Shown: one piece after another, positions 58,901-64,000 of the stretch
Layout: every line of letters begins with the position of its first letter
How positions within the stretch are numbered: position 1 is the first letter of the stretch
DNA from: Sipunculus nudus
Taxonomy: Eukaryota; Annelida; Sipuncula; Golfingiida; Sipunculidae
Direction of reading: 5' to 3'
Assembly (NCBI GenBank): GCA_026874595.1
Contig: CM049319.1
Span: forward strand, 1,681,501-1,745,500
DNA length: 64,000 nucleotides
Notes under the pieces: model-generated
Told to the model about the DNA's origin: nothing
The model's database searches: none
The model's input: the letters and a program-made list of their open reading frames with translations, nothing else
Made by a program: the position numbers and the translations under genes

Positions 58901-59805
58901 CTTCTGTGGAGCTGCAGCAGTCATCCACAGCAGTAGCAGAGAGTTTAAAGGTTCAAAATGCTGCTAATATAGGGCCCTTAAAAGTTGCAGCAAACACAGG
59001 TATAATTCCTCAGCAGCGCCTGTTGCTTTATAGCATCAATGGTCAGCTAGTGACGGGGCAGGGGATCCCAGTAACGTTAGACGGTGGTGTGCTCAAACCT
59101 GATCCTAATTCTAAGTTAAATATTTCAGCGCTGCAAGCAGCCAAGCTGCTGCCAGCAGGCTCTGCTGAGCAAAAGGTCATCTCAGCACCAACAGGGCAGC
59201 AACAGGCTGTTACAGGTGATTCAAACCCAGCGCAGCAGCAAGGTGTGACTGTCGCAGCCACTGCTGACAGTGTGAGGCAGCAGAGAATTGCTGCAGTTCA
59301 GAAAAGTGGTGCTGGGAGAGTTATAAGCTCGACTCAGATGACATCGCAGACAGCAACAGTTCAAGCTGTGACCAACAAAACATCAGTTAATTCTGGAGTA
59401 AAACCCATAACTCTGCAACAACAAGGTATAAATGTAGGAAAAGTTGTGAACAGTCCTGGGACACATGGAAATAATAGCAGCATATTGAGCAGCCTCGGAT
59501 CCACTGGACCTAGTTTAGCATCTCATCAAATAACACCAAGATCTGTACAAAGTGCAGGGGTTGTATTTTCAGTTAATAATATGCAAATAACTAGTGCCGC
59601 AGGAACAGTCAATACAAACCCAACAGGTGGCAGCACTGTAGTGTTTCAGTCACAAAACCATATGCCCAGTGAGTCCTCCACTTTAAACAGTACCCAAAAA
59701 CCTGTGATGTCATCTGCTGAAGACACTCAGACATCAAGTGGGGAGTTAGACGCTGCAGCAGCACTCGCGATGTTGTATAATGCAAACATTCAGAGCAACA
59801 AGTAA
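25402..59805 (+). CDS. BRD10: BRD10/KIAA2026-like bromodomain protein, 14 coding exons, 2,878 aa
   Basis: Exons: 25402-25909, 27773-27941, 30124-30191, 34775-34992, 35956-36116, 36410-36518, 36930-36975, 37236-37327, 39042-39236, 39973-40119, 50906-52924, 53712-53828, 54281-54454, 55192-59805. All junctions are GT-AG, every phase fits, and the sum is 8,637 nt. The start is set by an in-frame TAG at 25399-25401. Residues 124-225 are a bromodomain with the WPF shelf and acetyl-lysine-binding Asn N200 (CYRYN). Residues about 250-310 form a charged coiled-coil. Residues about 320-510 resemble a DDT/WHIM module ending in RLGNDTEGNTYMHF and DLRIY. Basic nuclear localisation sequences lie near 760-785. 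Residues 1342-2878 are Q/V/S/T/P-rich and disordered. The order matches human KIAA2026/BRD10, a nuclear chromatin reader of about 2,100 aa, so this copy is longer. Extra phase-0 exons in the 10.8-kb intron 10 cannot be excluded. Confidence 0.87.
25910..27772. other. BRD10 intron 1
   Basis: Non-coding. Around 27000-27060 an ACCTCCTTGGTGGGGCAAA / GAGTGCATACCCC block resembles the CTTGGTGGAGGTATGCACTC repeat at 50615-50830. The rest shows nothing recognisable. Confidence 0.4.
27773..27941 (+). CDS. BRD10: BRD10 exon 2: second half of bromodomain
   Basis: The acceptor ATATTTCAG is followed by TGAAAGAAAAG. The split codon A|TG gives M170. It encodes MKEKFQKREYTSITEFAAD and then MLENCYRYNGPDH, with the conserved bromodomain Asn at residue 200, and ends at a GTGATA donor in phase 2. 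Confidence 0.9.
28058..29427. mobile_element. hAT-like element in BRD10 intron 2
   Basis: The left end CAGGGTTGGGCA (28058) is mirrored by TGCCCAACCCTCTG (to 29427). Ends of the CAGGGTTGGGCA type are typical of hAT transposons. No transposase frame is visible, so it would be non-autonomous. A clean 8-bp target duplication was not found, so the limits are approximate. Confidence 0.45.
30124..30191 (+). CDS. BRD10: BRD10 exon 3: linker
   Basis: 68 nt with acceptor CATTTCAG and donor TCAG|GTAGGT. Encodes RDLREKTSIAATSGRPIEEI plus a few residues. It is too short to stand out as an open frame, but both neighbouring phases (2 in, 1 out) require and fit it. Confidence 0.85.
30422..30441. repeat. 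Poly-C tract (20 bp)
   Basis: Run of C at the edge of the Helentron-like element that begins at 30477. Comparable G/C runs occur at 328-349, 8484-8498, 20517-20530, 45291-45303 and 46655-46667. Confidence 0.85.
31857..32709. mobile_element. Non-autonomous hAT-like element, 853 bp
   Basis: Both ends are TAGTGGTGGG in inverted orientation. The flanks TGTATTTT (31849-31856) and GGTATTTT (32710-32717) form an 8-bp target duplication with one mismatch, as expected for hAT. It interrupts the older Helentron-like element. Inside lies a 173-codon open frame (32121-32642) with no recognisable domain. Confidence 0.68.
32121..32642 (+). CDS. Unrecognised 173-codon open frame inside the hAT-like insert
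   Basis: The frame starts MKADFTGPGALGADHTKK and ends HYYVIDSCLW. I do not recognise it. It has no catalytic DDE residues, zinc finger or BED motif that I can see. It lies wholly inside the 853-bp element and ends about 70 bp from its right terminus. It could be a decayed transposase piece, captured host sequence or chance; a functional protein is unlikely. Confidence 0.2.
   Translation: MKADFTGPGALGADHTKKILQNRQKKKTSSRNPNTRPAGLAPTRNFFKDGLNSGTWHRLNILFLRESRKIGTDLENLCSILTPSRPFFCNVHLVKNSPLILQLPASSQIISLISPPFSHLPCHTQLHTEVIWERRLIYEAQNVVKNGRIFFAYNKKAFWKENNHYYVIDSCLW
32978..33990. mobile_element. Helentron/pearl-like repeat carrying DR1-type AGGTCA sites
   Basis: Starts ATACACCCGTCTTATGATGG and ends near ACAATGGGTGTATTATGCAC. 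It contains several degenerate core units of about 130-150 bp, each with CATGGATTTTC-like and GGTCAGAGGTCA parts (33151, 33278, 33411 and 33937). A 388-bp element is inserted at 33421-33808. A shorter inverted copy lies at 23220-23560. Confidence 0.6.
33421..33808. mobile_element. hAT-like MITE, 388 bp, with perfect 8-bp target duplication
   Basis: GTCAGAGG is present at 33413-33420 and again at 33809-33816. The ends TGGAGCTC and, inverted, TAGAGCTA are short and hAT-like. Removing the insert and one duplication restores the continuous core repeat of the surrounding element. Inside are CGATTATTAATCGG palindromes. Confidence 0.72.
33991..34774. other. BRD10 intron 3, right part
   Basis: AT-rich, no recognised feature before the exon 4 acceptor. 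Confidence 0.4.
34775..34992 (+). CDS. BRD10: BRD10 exon 4: charged coiled-coil
   Basis: Encodes GTRRRKNLAPHDSSALLNQ followed by an E/K/R/Q-rich coiled-coil, then DLNEWVEKMMEAEG and VNAMWE. The acceptor is CACTTAAAG and the donor GAG|GTATGT, phase 0. Confidence 0.88.
35576..35955 (+). repeat. Tandem degenerate copies of the exon 5 acceptor and exon start
   Basis: Four diverged units of about 75-110 bp precede exon 5. Each repeats a pattern seen at the true acceptor and exon start: CTTCTGATTCTTCAGAT, then GG(T/C)CACTT(C)CTGTTCCTGT(GTTC)TGATGTGTT, then AATCTC(T/C)ATTTTA. Units begin near 35576, 35672, 35758 and 35866; the fifth is the real acceptor/exon 5 start. Reading frames in the copies are broken. 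Confidence 0.75.
35956..36116 (+). CDS. BRD10: BRD10 exon 5: start of the DDT-like region
   Basis: Encodes IPQIGHFLFLCSDVLNLGEV and then HWELEHCFLMPRES...YQRT. The acceptor TTCTTCAG sits at 35955; a second AG at 35964 is a possible alternative in-frame acceptor (3 codons later). The donor is AAG|GTCAGT, phase 2. Degenerate copies of this exon's beginning and its acceptor lie in tandem upstream (35576-35938). Confidence 0.88.
36410..36518 (+). CDS. BRD10: BRD10 exon 6
   Basis: 109 nt with acceptor CTGTTTCAG and donor AAG|GTATGC. Encodes RLDGKPLMPYKVWEEKLRLR followed by LRFFYKILKDRGKDITK. The phases fit both neighbours. Confidence 0.87.
36930..36975 (+). CDS. BRD10: BRD10 exon 7 (46 nt)
   Basis: Short exon with acceptor CTTCTACAG and donor GTTG|GTAAGT. 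Encodes ACSKLGLEERFFHVV. It restores the phase between exons 6 and 8. Confidence 0.84.
37236..37327 (+). CDS. BRD10: BRD10 exon 8: WHIM1-like segment
   Basis: 92 nt with acceptor TGTTTAAG and donor CTG|GTATGT. Encodes GMKNPLEKKKYHELTVYQR followed by VWIMKGLCDYCL, a hydrophobic helix that resembles the first WHIM motif of DDT-domain chromatin proteins. Confidence 0.86.
37826..38822. mobile_element. Terminal-inverted-repeat element (997 bp) in BRD10 intron 8
   Basis: AAGGAGTTTACAGGGATGGA at the left end is matched exactly, over 23 bases, by the inverse of the right end, and similarity continues imperfectly for about 60 bases. The flanks read GTTTAAAC (left) and GTTTGAAC (right, after one extra A), a possible imperfect 8-bp target duplication. 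It is richer in CG than the surrounding intron. No transposase was recognised; open frames inside are short. Confidence 0.68.
39042..39236 (+). CDS. BRD10: BRD10 exon 9: WHIM-like segment with G-x-D-x-x-G-x-x-Y
   Basis: 195 nt with acceptor CTGTTTCAG and donor TAT|GTAAGT. Encodes EHHESIREAIETQDLTEQRE, then YRLGNDTEGNTYMHFPQF (residues 478-495) and DLRIYKQAPVPVP. The G-D-G-Y pattern is the hallmark of the WHIM2/3 region in BAZ, CECR2 and RSF1 proteins. Confidence 0.88.
39325..39600 (+). repeat. tRNA-derived SINE, copy B
   Basis: The head GGATGTTAGACTTGTGACTG plus a degenerate B box (GGTTCATATCC) is followed by the body CTCCTGGCCAAAGTCTTTAC, CACAAGGGTGTGCCCTCTTC and GTGAATGGGTACTGGTCATG. The body is shared with copies at 1826-2030 (inverted) and 62855-63065. 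Confidence 0.6.
39973..40119 (+). CDS. BRD10: BRD10 exon 10: lysine-rich linker
   Basis: 147 nt with acceptor CATCCTCAG and donor CAG|GTCAGT. Encodes DFSHLYSPKKRKQKSVKRKS, more lysines (KKKKKTKE), then PTPAPTPKPVTPTSRPSRLR. The basic block probably serves as a nuclear localisation signal or contacts nucleic acid. Confidence 0.87.
40306..42019 (-). repeat. About 340-bp tandem array with terminal hairpin (inverted)
   Basis: Begins with the hairpin TAGCTCAG...CTGAGCTA (40306-40336) and a CCGTC-rich spacer, then about five units with the landmark GCCACC near 40646, 40985, 41325, 41637 and 41975. Inverse of the array at 1-1575. Units carry related open frames on the minus strand. Confidence 0.7.
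42020..45118 (-). mobile_element. Helentron-like element, family 1, inverted copy
   Basis: About 3.1 kb from a hairpin (42020-42050) and (CCGT/CTGT)n tract (42062-42125) to GACCCATGGGTC near 45101. Collinear over its whole length, in inverse, with 6876-10063 in TMED intron 1. Confidence 0.67.
45119..47460 (-). repeat. About 340-bp tandem array, seven units (inverted)
   Basis: The landmark GCCACCTG (or close variants) recurs near 45425, 45766, 46102, 46440, 46790, 47113 and 47448. Several units share minus-strand open frames with a common C-terminus. Poly-C tracts lie at 45291-45303 and 46655-46667. Confidence 0.7.
47461..50199 (-). mobile_element. Helentron-like element, family 2, inverted copy c
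   Basis: From a hairpin (47461-47491) and (CCGT)n tract (47506-47560) to GACCCATAGGTCCCTTGTT (50181-50199). Collinear in inverse with 3849-6868. It differs by replacement or insertion of unrelated, more GC-rich sequence at about 48700-49165. Confidence 0.65.
48700..49165 (+). other. Foreign GC-richer insert in the Helentron-like element, with a 103-codon frame
   Basis: The sister element (near 4870-5000) lacks this stretch. The open frame from the ATG at 48849 (MSKKASLKPESSLLDLSQTF and on, ending RSVRNARV) is polar and has no recognised domain. It may be a fragment of a retroelement gag-like region, captured host sequence, or chance. I do not recognise it. Confidence 0.35.
50200..50385 (-). 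repeat. Remnant of array unit and another element start
   Basis: Part of a 340-bp unit (TCATCTGTCCAAAAGCCC) followed by TCAGCTGAGCATCATGGCCC and ATGGGCCACTTGTTT, a diverged copy of the common element start in inverse orientation. Confidence 0.5.
50615..50835. repeat. Dispersed repeat fragment
   Basis: Contains ACACCACCAAGGAGATG at the left and CTTGGTGGAGGTATGCACTC at the right, an inverted pair typical of a small dispersed repeat. Related wording appears near 27010-27060. It ends just before exon 11. Confidence 0.4.
50906..52924 (+). CDS. BRD10: BRD10 exon 11: 2.0-kb acidic exon with NLS and SUMO-motif repeat
   Basis: Acceptor GTAATTTTAG and donor GAGCTG|GTGAGT, phase 0 on both sides; residues 572-1244. 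It starts NPRQIQQQALCDLSTSEESG. A basic cluster (PRKRRSG, RRKQPRKRAANK) lies near 760-785. The C-terminal third is a degenerate 17-18-residue repeat carrying VKKE/LKKE/VKTE motifs at residues 1061, 1095, 1112, 1130 and 1165. It ends in an acidic stretch (DEDDEETEAAEESSEDEW). No folded domain was recognised. Confidence 0.88.
52925..53711. other. BRD10 intron 11
   Basis: Non-coding AT-rich sequence with no recognised feature. Introns 12 (53829-54280) and 13 (54455-55191) are the same, except that 54640-54720 holds two copies of a CATCCTAAACCCTGTACTTC-type unit in tandem. Confidence 0.4.
53712..53828 (+). CDS. BRD10: BRD10 exon 12
   Basis: 117 nt with acceptor TTTATACAG and donor AAG|GTAACA, phase 0 on both sides. 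Encodes HPDVKAFELVVDTVESLRQL and then TSQFAEQEPIVTGTGKKQK, a probable amphipathic helix followed by a basic tail. Confidence 0.86.
54281..54454 (+). CDS. BRD10: BRD10 exon 13: charged helix
   Basis: 174 nt with acceptor ATCTTGTAG and donor GAAGAG|GTCAGT. Encodes VIKPPPRKKCVIELHERLAY, LLKELEPWEQKLMAANKRAK and a K/E-rich run, so a probable long helix or coiled-coil. Confidence 0.87.
55192..59805 (+). CDS. BRD10: BRD10 exon 14: 4.6-kb terminal coding exon, Q/V/S/T/P-rich
   Basis: Acceptor TGACTCTGCAG, stop TAA at 59803-59805; residues 1342-2878. It begins EVEDVWESEEPQSESSADSD (acidic), then a basic patch (WGRIRKRRVIP), then about 1,400 residues rich in Gln, Val, Ser, Thr, Ala and Pro with no recognised fold. 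The composition resembles transcriptional activator tails. A tandem duplication of SGVVPQAVRV is visible at 58222-58293. It ends with ELDAAAALAMLYNANIQSNK. Confidence 0.9.
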   Translation, partial: EVEDVWESEEPQSESSADSDDSTPYHDDSQDEDFKSSARSKSTPSKTKAQPEEKESGTAENTEDIEKESMGVSSWGRIRKRRVIPNNIEDQGLPKKVPKPAPKEKSPAPNILSASKAKNPKANSQLVSHLQGPPVSGTGLTAGIQPNQAILINQPGGGQAIVFANQLMQNPALLAHLTRGNVQHVTVSVSGSQKQPVIKALLSTPVKSTAASQPNPDTSKQQEGQKFPPFRFAADTNKKPKPTVVTGPKQGALHTGTVTTSSAVSVRPSVKTVDSNDGKSGAKMEVLNAVKTNQGATVAKPGGSQSSPLINVNALHNLPPAVIQALLRQQASQGKLTQQQVETLSQQLLGRSSAKPAAAGTPPVSSTAVAPAAEAVSVSQTFKSPSKPNASQTTVATSQTAVSVVVSPVRPPVASVKKPAGLITSLGQVAGGQVEKSGSQTHLAQQQVVAGKLAGVTLPPPVLAAIQQQAQHGKINLQGILQSYADLPMGAALTTKPRYATNVTVKSLLESRAAKHKGADIVTESSSTSQPLGAKSPVYTCISTAPIITQTAAATEVEKQKSPVSPVAGLIVKQVGQPASSVAGSAVVQPVSPVNSAQRIKIPVSQLRNPTLQAKVAAKLAQVAHSPIIEKAVKSVITTAPTTLPTMQMKVSSPFPLPTQQPRKSVTLTTAAMKKPIAATLSPQSESHTNPTAHSSSVSVASSNKGLAVLPSGQKIDVTSVAANVSSVVPDTEKQDGSGVQNSLMQVKVGLQSLMTSKGLVQGVVLPPSVVVPQHMLQQQVQASLNKPVAESGAVRKLVIPDSKKAPVLSVRTDNSGASPAVPGVVNTSIMQTGSSTVQHAALALQTLKVTTEVQSKSTETANRGALQLPQKVAPTYQGFTLVKRDPAVRPTAASPAKVGMQVTVTTASTATAVCQATGQILISNTGDYTQEKKHSGTLPVQNIVSNRTIMSPRIITGPIRRPAVGSKSVQITSNTCVNTVNQAVLRQVPTQIGATRLMLNQGQVLAAPVAGVVPQAVRVATPASGVVPQAVRVGGGNFSIQGLIMPGQNIIVRPGQQMAVQAVPQQQQVAIVQGLPTSVVQGSNQQQIIKQTGRVQQGAVQVAAVQQPVVAQTVPVQHPNISAVIRPQVAAPVQQKTITPAGLKLPHGAVLKSPTKSVQLVSPTKMINRVLPNQLAVSEGVKGQTAGQVVPGGVQELKLVQVAQTAARGMVYEQPDAAAAQPVHIKPASTPVKAQPSVELQQSSTAVAESLKVQNAANIGPLKVAANTGIIPQQRLLLYSINGQLVTGQGIPVTLDGGVLKPDPNSKLNISALQAAKLLPAGSAEQKVISAPTGQQQAVTGDSNPAQQQGVTVAATADSVRQQRIAAVQKSGAGRVISSTQMTSQTATVQAVTNKTSVNSGVKPITLQQQGINVGKVVNSPGTHGNNSSILSSLGSTGPSLASHQITPRSVQSAGVVFSVNNMQITSAAGTVNTNPTGGSTVVFQSQNHMPSESSTLNSTQKPVMSSAEDTQTSSGELDAAAALAMLYNANIQSNK

Positions 59806-62476
59806 ACCCCACCAAGACTACATAAACATCATGCAGACCTAGCTTTTTATACACATGAGACGATTGTCATACATGAAATGTAACTTGGTTCTGTTTCATA
59901 CTGTTAACCATTAGTTCTGATTGTGGAAGGTGCATGCCTTAAAGCATACCTGTTAGGCTGATACACAATGTATATAAATAATAGTTAGGAATTCATGATT
60001 ATCAAACCCCCAAGTGTATAATAAACACATTGTTGCATGGTCTCCATGGTGATGACCCTGTTTCTCAGTTATATCCAATTCACTCTAATGATGACTGTCT
60101 TATTTGTATCAAGTTACCATAGCAATGACCCAGTTTGAGCACTACAGTGATGACACTGTTTCTTAGTTACAGTTAGTTACTACATGAGGTTTCTATGTTA
60201 TAAAGTAATATTATTGCTGTTTAAACCTAAATTTTGGCTGTTTTATAAAGGTGAGGGCATATTAGGCCGATCTTTGTCAAAGGACATTTTTCAACATCAG
60301 AACATACAAATTAGGACATGGCACTTAACACACAGGAGGTCTCAGATTGCAGGTATTATTTATAAATGCAGTTTCCTTGGACTTCGCTGCACAATCAACA
60401 GAGCTTGTAAACAGATATGCTCAATGTCCACCATTTTGTAGGATCTCATTACCAAAAAATGTGTCGGCAAAATGACCAATATATTAGACATTTCTCGCCC
60501 AGCCTCTTATTACACTGAATTTTCTTTGTATGATTTTGTCGAAAAAAATTCATTGAAATGGAAAAGAAATACCCAACACTTATTCCATGACCCAGCTTTC
60601 CAGAATATTTTTGATGAATATTTTCTTTGTGACAGCACCAACTATCTGTCATAAAACTTAAATATAAAATATTTTAATAATTCTAATGCAAAAGTCAGTT
60701 AAGCAACAAAACCTTAGAGATATATTTAAATAATACAGCATTGGATTCATGATATGTTTTAATGTGAACATTTTTTCAAACTTGCTGATTTTGACCAGAT
60801 TTTTTGCAAACATGGTAGGACTTATCAGGATAAAGAAAAATAGTCTTTGTTCTTGTGTCAACTTAATGGTTACCTTTTTGCTGATTGGTTCTCATTTTTT
60901 GTGTGTGTAAAACTGAACACAATAACTTTTATTTCATTGGTCTGTGTTAAGGACAATTTTTCATACAAGTATGTACATGTATTTACATATTTATATCAAT
61001 TATGCCACTGTAGTTCACATGTAGGGCCTTTTTTTACCTCCCTTAAAAAGTCCTGGCTGGAGGAAGTGTCTATAAATAACTGAAACCAGAGTATTGTTAT
61101 GCCATATCAGCTGTAATGCAGGTTTCTCATGAGATGGACACCAGTTTGTCTGAAAACTCAGATTCTCAATGCTGTATTACCATGATGTAGCTTTAACATT
61201 TCTGTGTGGAGTAATCACATATAATGAATGATTATGTGCAATACTTCATAAAATTAGGCCAGATCATTTACATATGATGAGTGAGGGGAGGTAGGTAATT
61301 TTAATAATTAAAATCATTTAAATCTTTATGAAAGAATTTAATTAATTCCTGAAAGCGTAGAGGGTGACATGCATGTGAATTATTGAGATTTTCTGTTTCT
61401 TTTGTAACCATTTGTTTTCTTTGTTTCTGCCTTTATGTAATGAACCCTTAATTTAGGAAATATTTTGGTTGTCATAATTACCTAACATTCTGAATCAGTT
61501 ATTTTATTTTACTTGTACATGTCCATTGTAACATTACCAAAACACATTGTGTTCAGGTACATTTTTATGCAAATTATGGCTTATTCAGTCCTCTTTACTT
61601 CCATAAAAAATCATTGAAACTAGTCCTATTCTGTCGAACTATGTTTACAGATTGAACCTAATGTTTCATGACCTCTTAACAGCCTCACTGTACAGTCTCA
61701 CTGGAACATACCTATCTTAATTAACTCTAACCATAGAGAGAATGACCTTCTATAGGAATTATGGTTGAGTTAAAGAATGACACACATTAATTGTAGAGTG
61801 TTAATTAGTCATGATTTTTCTGTTTTCCACTTGGCTCCTTTCTTTTATTCTTGTTATGGAGAAACAACTGGTTAATTTTTCAGATGTAAGAAATGTAAGT
61901 TAGAAAGAAAGGGCACACATGCATTCACACAACAACACAAACTGAGCTCACTGGTAGTATCTAATGTTTTAATAGTAATTTATTACTTAAGTTTCTGTAC
62001 ATAGTAGCTAGAATCACTGCTTTACTATTCCATTACCTTGGCTTTGAGCAGAGTCTGCTGTGCTGTTGGTGATTAATGCTACGGTTACTTGTTACCATGG
62101 TCACTCATACACTGCACTCAATGTCATTGCCTTGGTGCATGTTGCCATGGATACCAGAAGTGTTTTAATGGCAAATTGCCATTCAGATTTATCTGTGAAT
62201 TCATGTTATTTTCAAAATATGAATGATTGAAAGAACATGATTTGTGTATTTTTATTTATTTGTGTAAATTATTATCATGTGATACCCCTGTTAGTGGTTG
62301 CCAGAAGTCGACTGTAGAATTCCCTGACTTTGTTTTCCTGGAATTTTTTTCTAGAATCTTTTCACGGACATTCAGTTAGTTTTAGTTTTTAAAGATGAAA
62401 ATTGAATATGGCCTCCATAATGCCAATTTTACAGCTGATCAGAATCCAACACAAATAATATTTTGATTGCTAAAGA
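59806..62476 (+). other. BRD10 3' UTR and downstream sequence
   Basis: AT-rich, mostly unique sequence after the stop codon. A possible polyadenylation signal AATAAA lies at 60020-60025; a longer 3' UTR is possible because no strong downstream signal stands out. RFX X-box-like motifs (GTTACC-AT-AGCAAT and relatives) occur at 60113-60126 and around 62093 and 62143. No convincing coding exon was seen. Confidence 0.45.
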
Positions 62477-62854
62477 TCAATTGTTAAATCCATATACACC
62501 CCAGAACCTTAGAGGGGAATGAACAGTGATGTGGTCTAGTCCAAGTGCATGTTGGAGTCCAGGCCACTTAAGCCCAAGTCCTTGTCCACTTTCATAGTCT
62601 TTCCTCATTTGGAACTCAAGTCCAAGTCCAAAACAAATATCCTGGAAATTTCTGATTATCACGTACATATTAAGTTAGTAGGCACATGCTTTTACTGTTA
62701 TGGTTAGTGATATTTATAGCTCCCGATGCTGAATCAAAGCTTGGCATATACAGCGTTATTATTCCGAGTCGTAGTCCCTAAAAAAGTGGACTCAAGTCCT
62801 ACATCACTGGCAATGAACATTAAATATGAATTGAATGAATGCTGGCTTGAGTTG

Positions 62855-63065
62855 TCATCAATGCAAAGACCCCTGGCCAAGGTCTGTGTCCCCAGCGTGT
62901 GCCCTCTCCACCCTCCAGTGAATTTGTACTGGTCATGGGTGAAAGGCAAATGTAGGTCAAATACTGGTAACCTTTGCCCACCTATATTTGCTGCTTCTGA
63001 TGTATGCTCTCTATCAGGCCCTGAGAAAACCCATAAAGATTAACAGCCCGAAAGACTTAGAAGGA
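62855..63065 (+). repeat. SINE copy C (tRNA head missing)
   Basis: AAAGACCCCTGGCCAAGGTC, then CCCTCTCCACCCTCCAGTGA and GTACTGGTCATGGGTGAAAG match the SINE body at 39400-39520. It explains the 105-codon open frame here. Confidence 0.55.
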
Positions 63066-64000
63066 AAGCATAAAGTGGGCAATATCAGACTATAAGCCTT
63101 TACCTTTATTCCTTGGAGAATTCCCAGCTTAATTGATCATTGACAGTGTGTAAGGATGACATCTAATCAAAGGCTTGTGTGAAATAACTAGGAATGATTT
63201 GGGATACGGATACTTAGTCATGTCTCAGTTGGCAAATGATATCAATTTCACACTGAAATCAGGTTGTGCCTCAGTAGTGAGAATCACCACATCACCGAGG
63301 ATGTCTACAGTTCCTGGCTATAATAACACATTAAGTGAATAAAATAAATATGAGGTCATAACATGGGGGGGGAATGATTTCAAACCTTTTCTGGTGACAA
63401 TTAAAAAGAGTGAAACTAATAAATTCTATGAAGCCAGATACCTCACCCCTATGGCCTGCCCCAAAACAATTTTATAATTACCGCTTTCATATTTAGTCTA
63501 AAGAGTGTAATGTCATGACTTTTAACTTATGATGCGAGCGTTTTCTAGAGAAACCTGAGACAATAAGACCCATTGTTTTACGTTTGGAAAATGCCTAGTT
63601 AATCCTAGGTCAGAATTCAAGCAGGTTACCACAACTGATTTATGCAAAGTGAATGATTTGTGATATTTTATCTGAACAACAACCATAAAAGCAGGCACAA
63701 CTCTCATATGAAAGAGACAGAAAACCATTTGAGTTTCCAGACATTTTATTACCATAAATACAAGAAATCACTCCTGCTCACTCTTGTTTATATACAAAGA
63801 TGAGAAACTTGCAGTATGTATATATACATTGTATACACACAAGTGCAGAAAGCTGGCACTGGCAGTGTCATAAATGAAATAAATATTGTTTAAATAAATA
63901 TATAATGTGGCCAAACATCATACTAATGTTAAGCCATTCATAATTTAAAGTAATAATTTACTGAATAACATAGAAAGTGGATTAAAATAATTATGGTAAT
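63066..64000. other. Right-end flank
   Basis: AT-rich sequence with a short G run near 63365. I see no exon, RNA gene or repeat family here. Confidence 0.4.

Noticed and set aside
62726..63043. 105-codon plus-strand frame
   Set aside because: Covers the SINE body also found at 39325-39600; not a gene.
1..64000. Retroviral or LINE polymerase genes
   Set aside because: I looked for reverse-transcriptase (YxDD-type), integrase and protease signatures in the open frames and saw none.

Overview
The window looks like nuclear DNA from an invertebrate animal. It is AT-rich, its genes are split by long introns with GT-AG junctions, and interspersed repeats fill most of the space. The repeats include Helentron/pearl-like elements carrying (ACGG/ACAG)n microsatellites. 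Elements of that kind are best known from bivalve molluscs, so a bivalve is my best guess, but this is an inference from repeat style and not a species call.

Two protein-coding genes can be supported, arranged head to head. On the minus strand (about 20,042 down to 2,446 and beyond the left edge) lies a p24-gamma/TMED1-TMED5-like cargo receptor gene. Its signal peptide and complete GOLD domain are present, while the coiled-coil, membrane segment and tail must lie left of base 1. Its 16.6-kb first intron holds a nearly uninterrupted head-to-tail run of Helentron-like elements (3.4-14.1 kb), a third repeat family (14.1-15.1 kb) and a decayed Merlin (ISXO2-like transposase) DNA transposon (16.6-19.8 kb).

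On the plus strand (25,402-59,805) lies a 14-exon gene for a 2,878-residue bromodomain protein that I recognise as BRD10/KIAA2026. All exon phases agree and the start is preceded directly by an in-frame stop. Exons 1-2 encode the bromodomain. Exons 4-10 encode a coiled-coil plus what looks like a DDT/WHIM-type module. Exon 11 (2.0 kb) is acidic and carries a tandem repeat of SUMO-consensus sites. Exon 14 (4.6 kb) encodes a very long Q/V/S/T/P-rich tail. Intron 10 (10.8 kb) carries the same Helentron-like families as the TMED intron, but inverted. Introns 2, 3 and 8 carry hAT-like and other terminal-inverted-repeat elements.

The 5.3-kb intergenic region (20.1-25.4 kb) has three long (AT)n microsatellites, small DNA-transposon remnants, a CRE palindrome near BRD10 and an ETS-like site beside the TMED start. 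The right end (59.8-64 kb) is 3' UTR and downstream sequence with one SINE copy.

The most interesting observations are a tandemly amplified splice-acceptor/exon-start in intron 4, a dispersed repeat that spreads perfect DR1 nuclear-receptor sites, the triplicated hairpin-bearing ends of one Helentron-like element, inverted sister arrays in two neighbouring genes, and the SUMO-site repeat in the BRD10 protein. No operon, CRISPR, rRNA or intact tRNA gene was seen.
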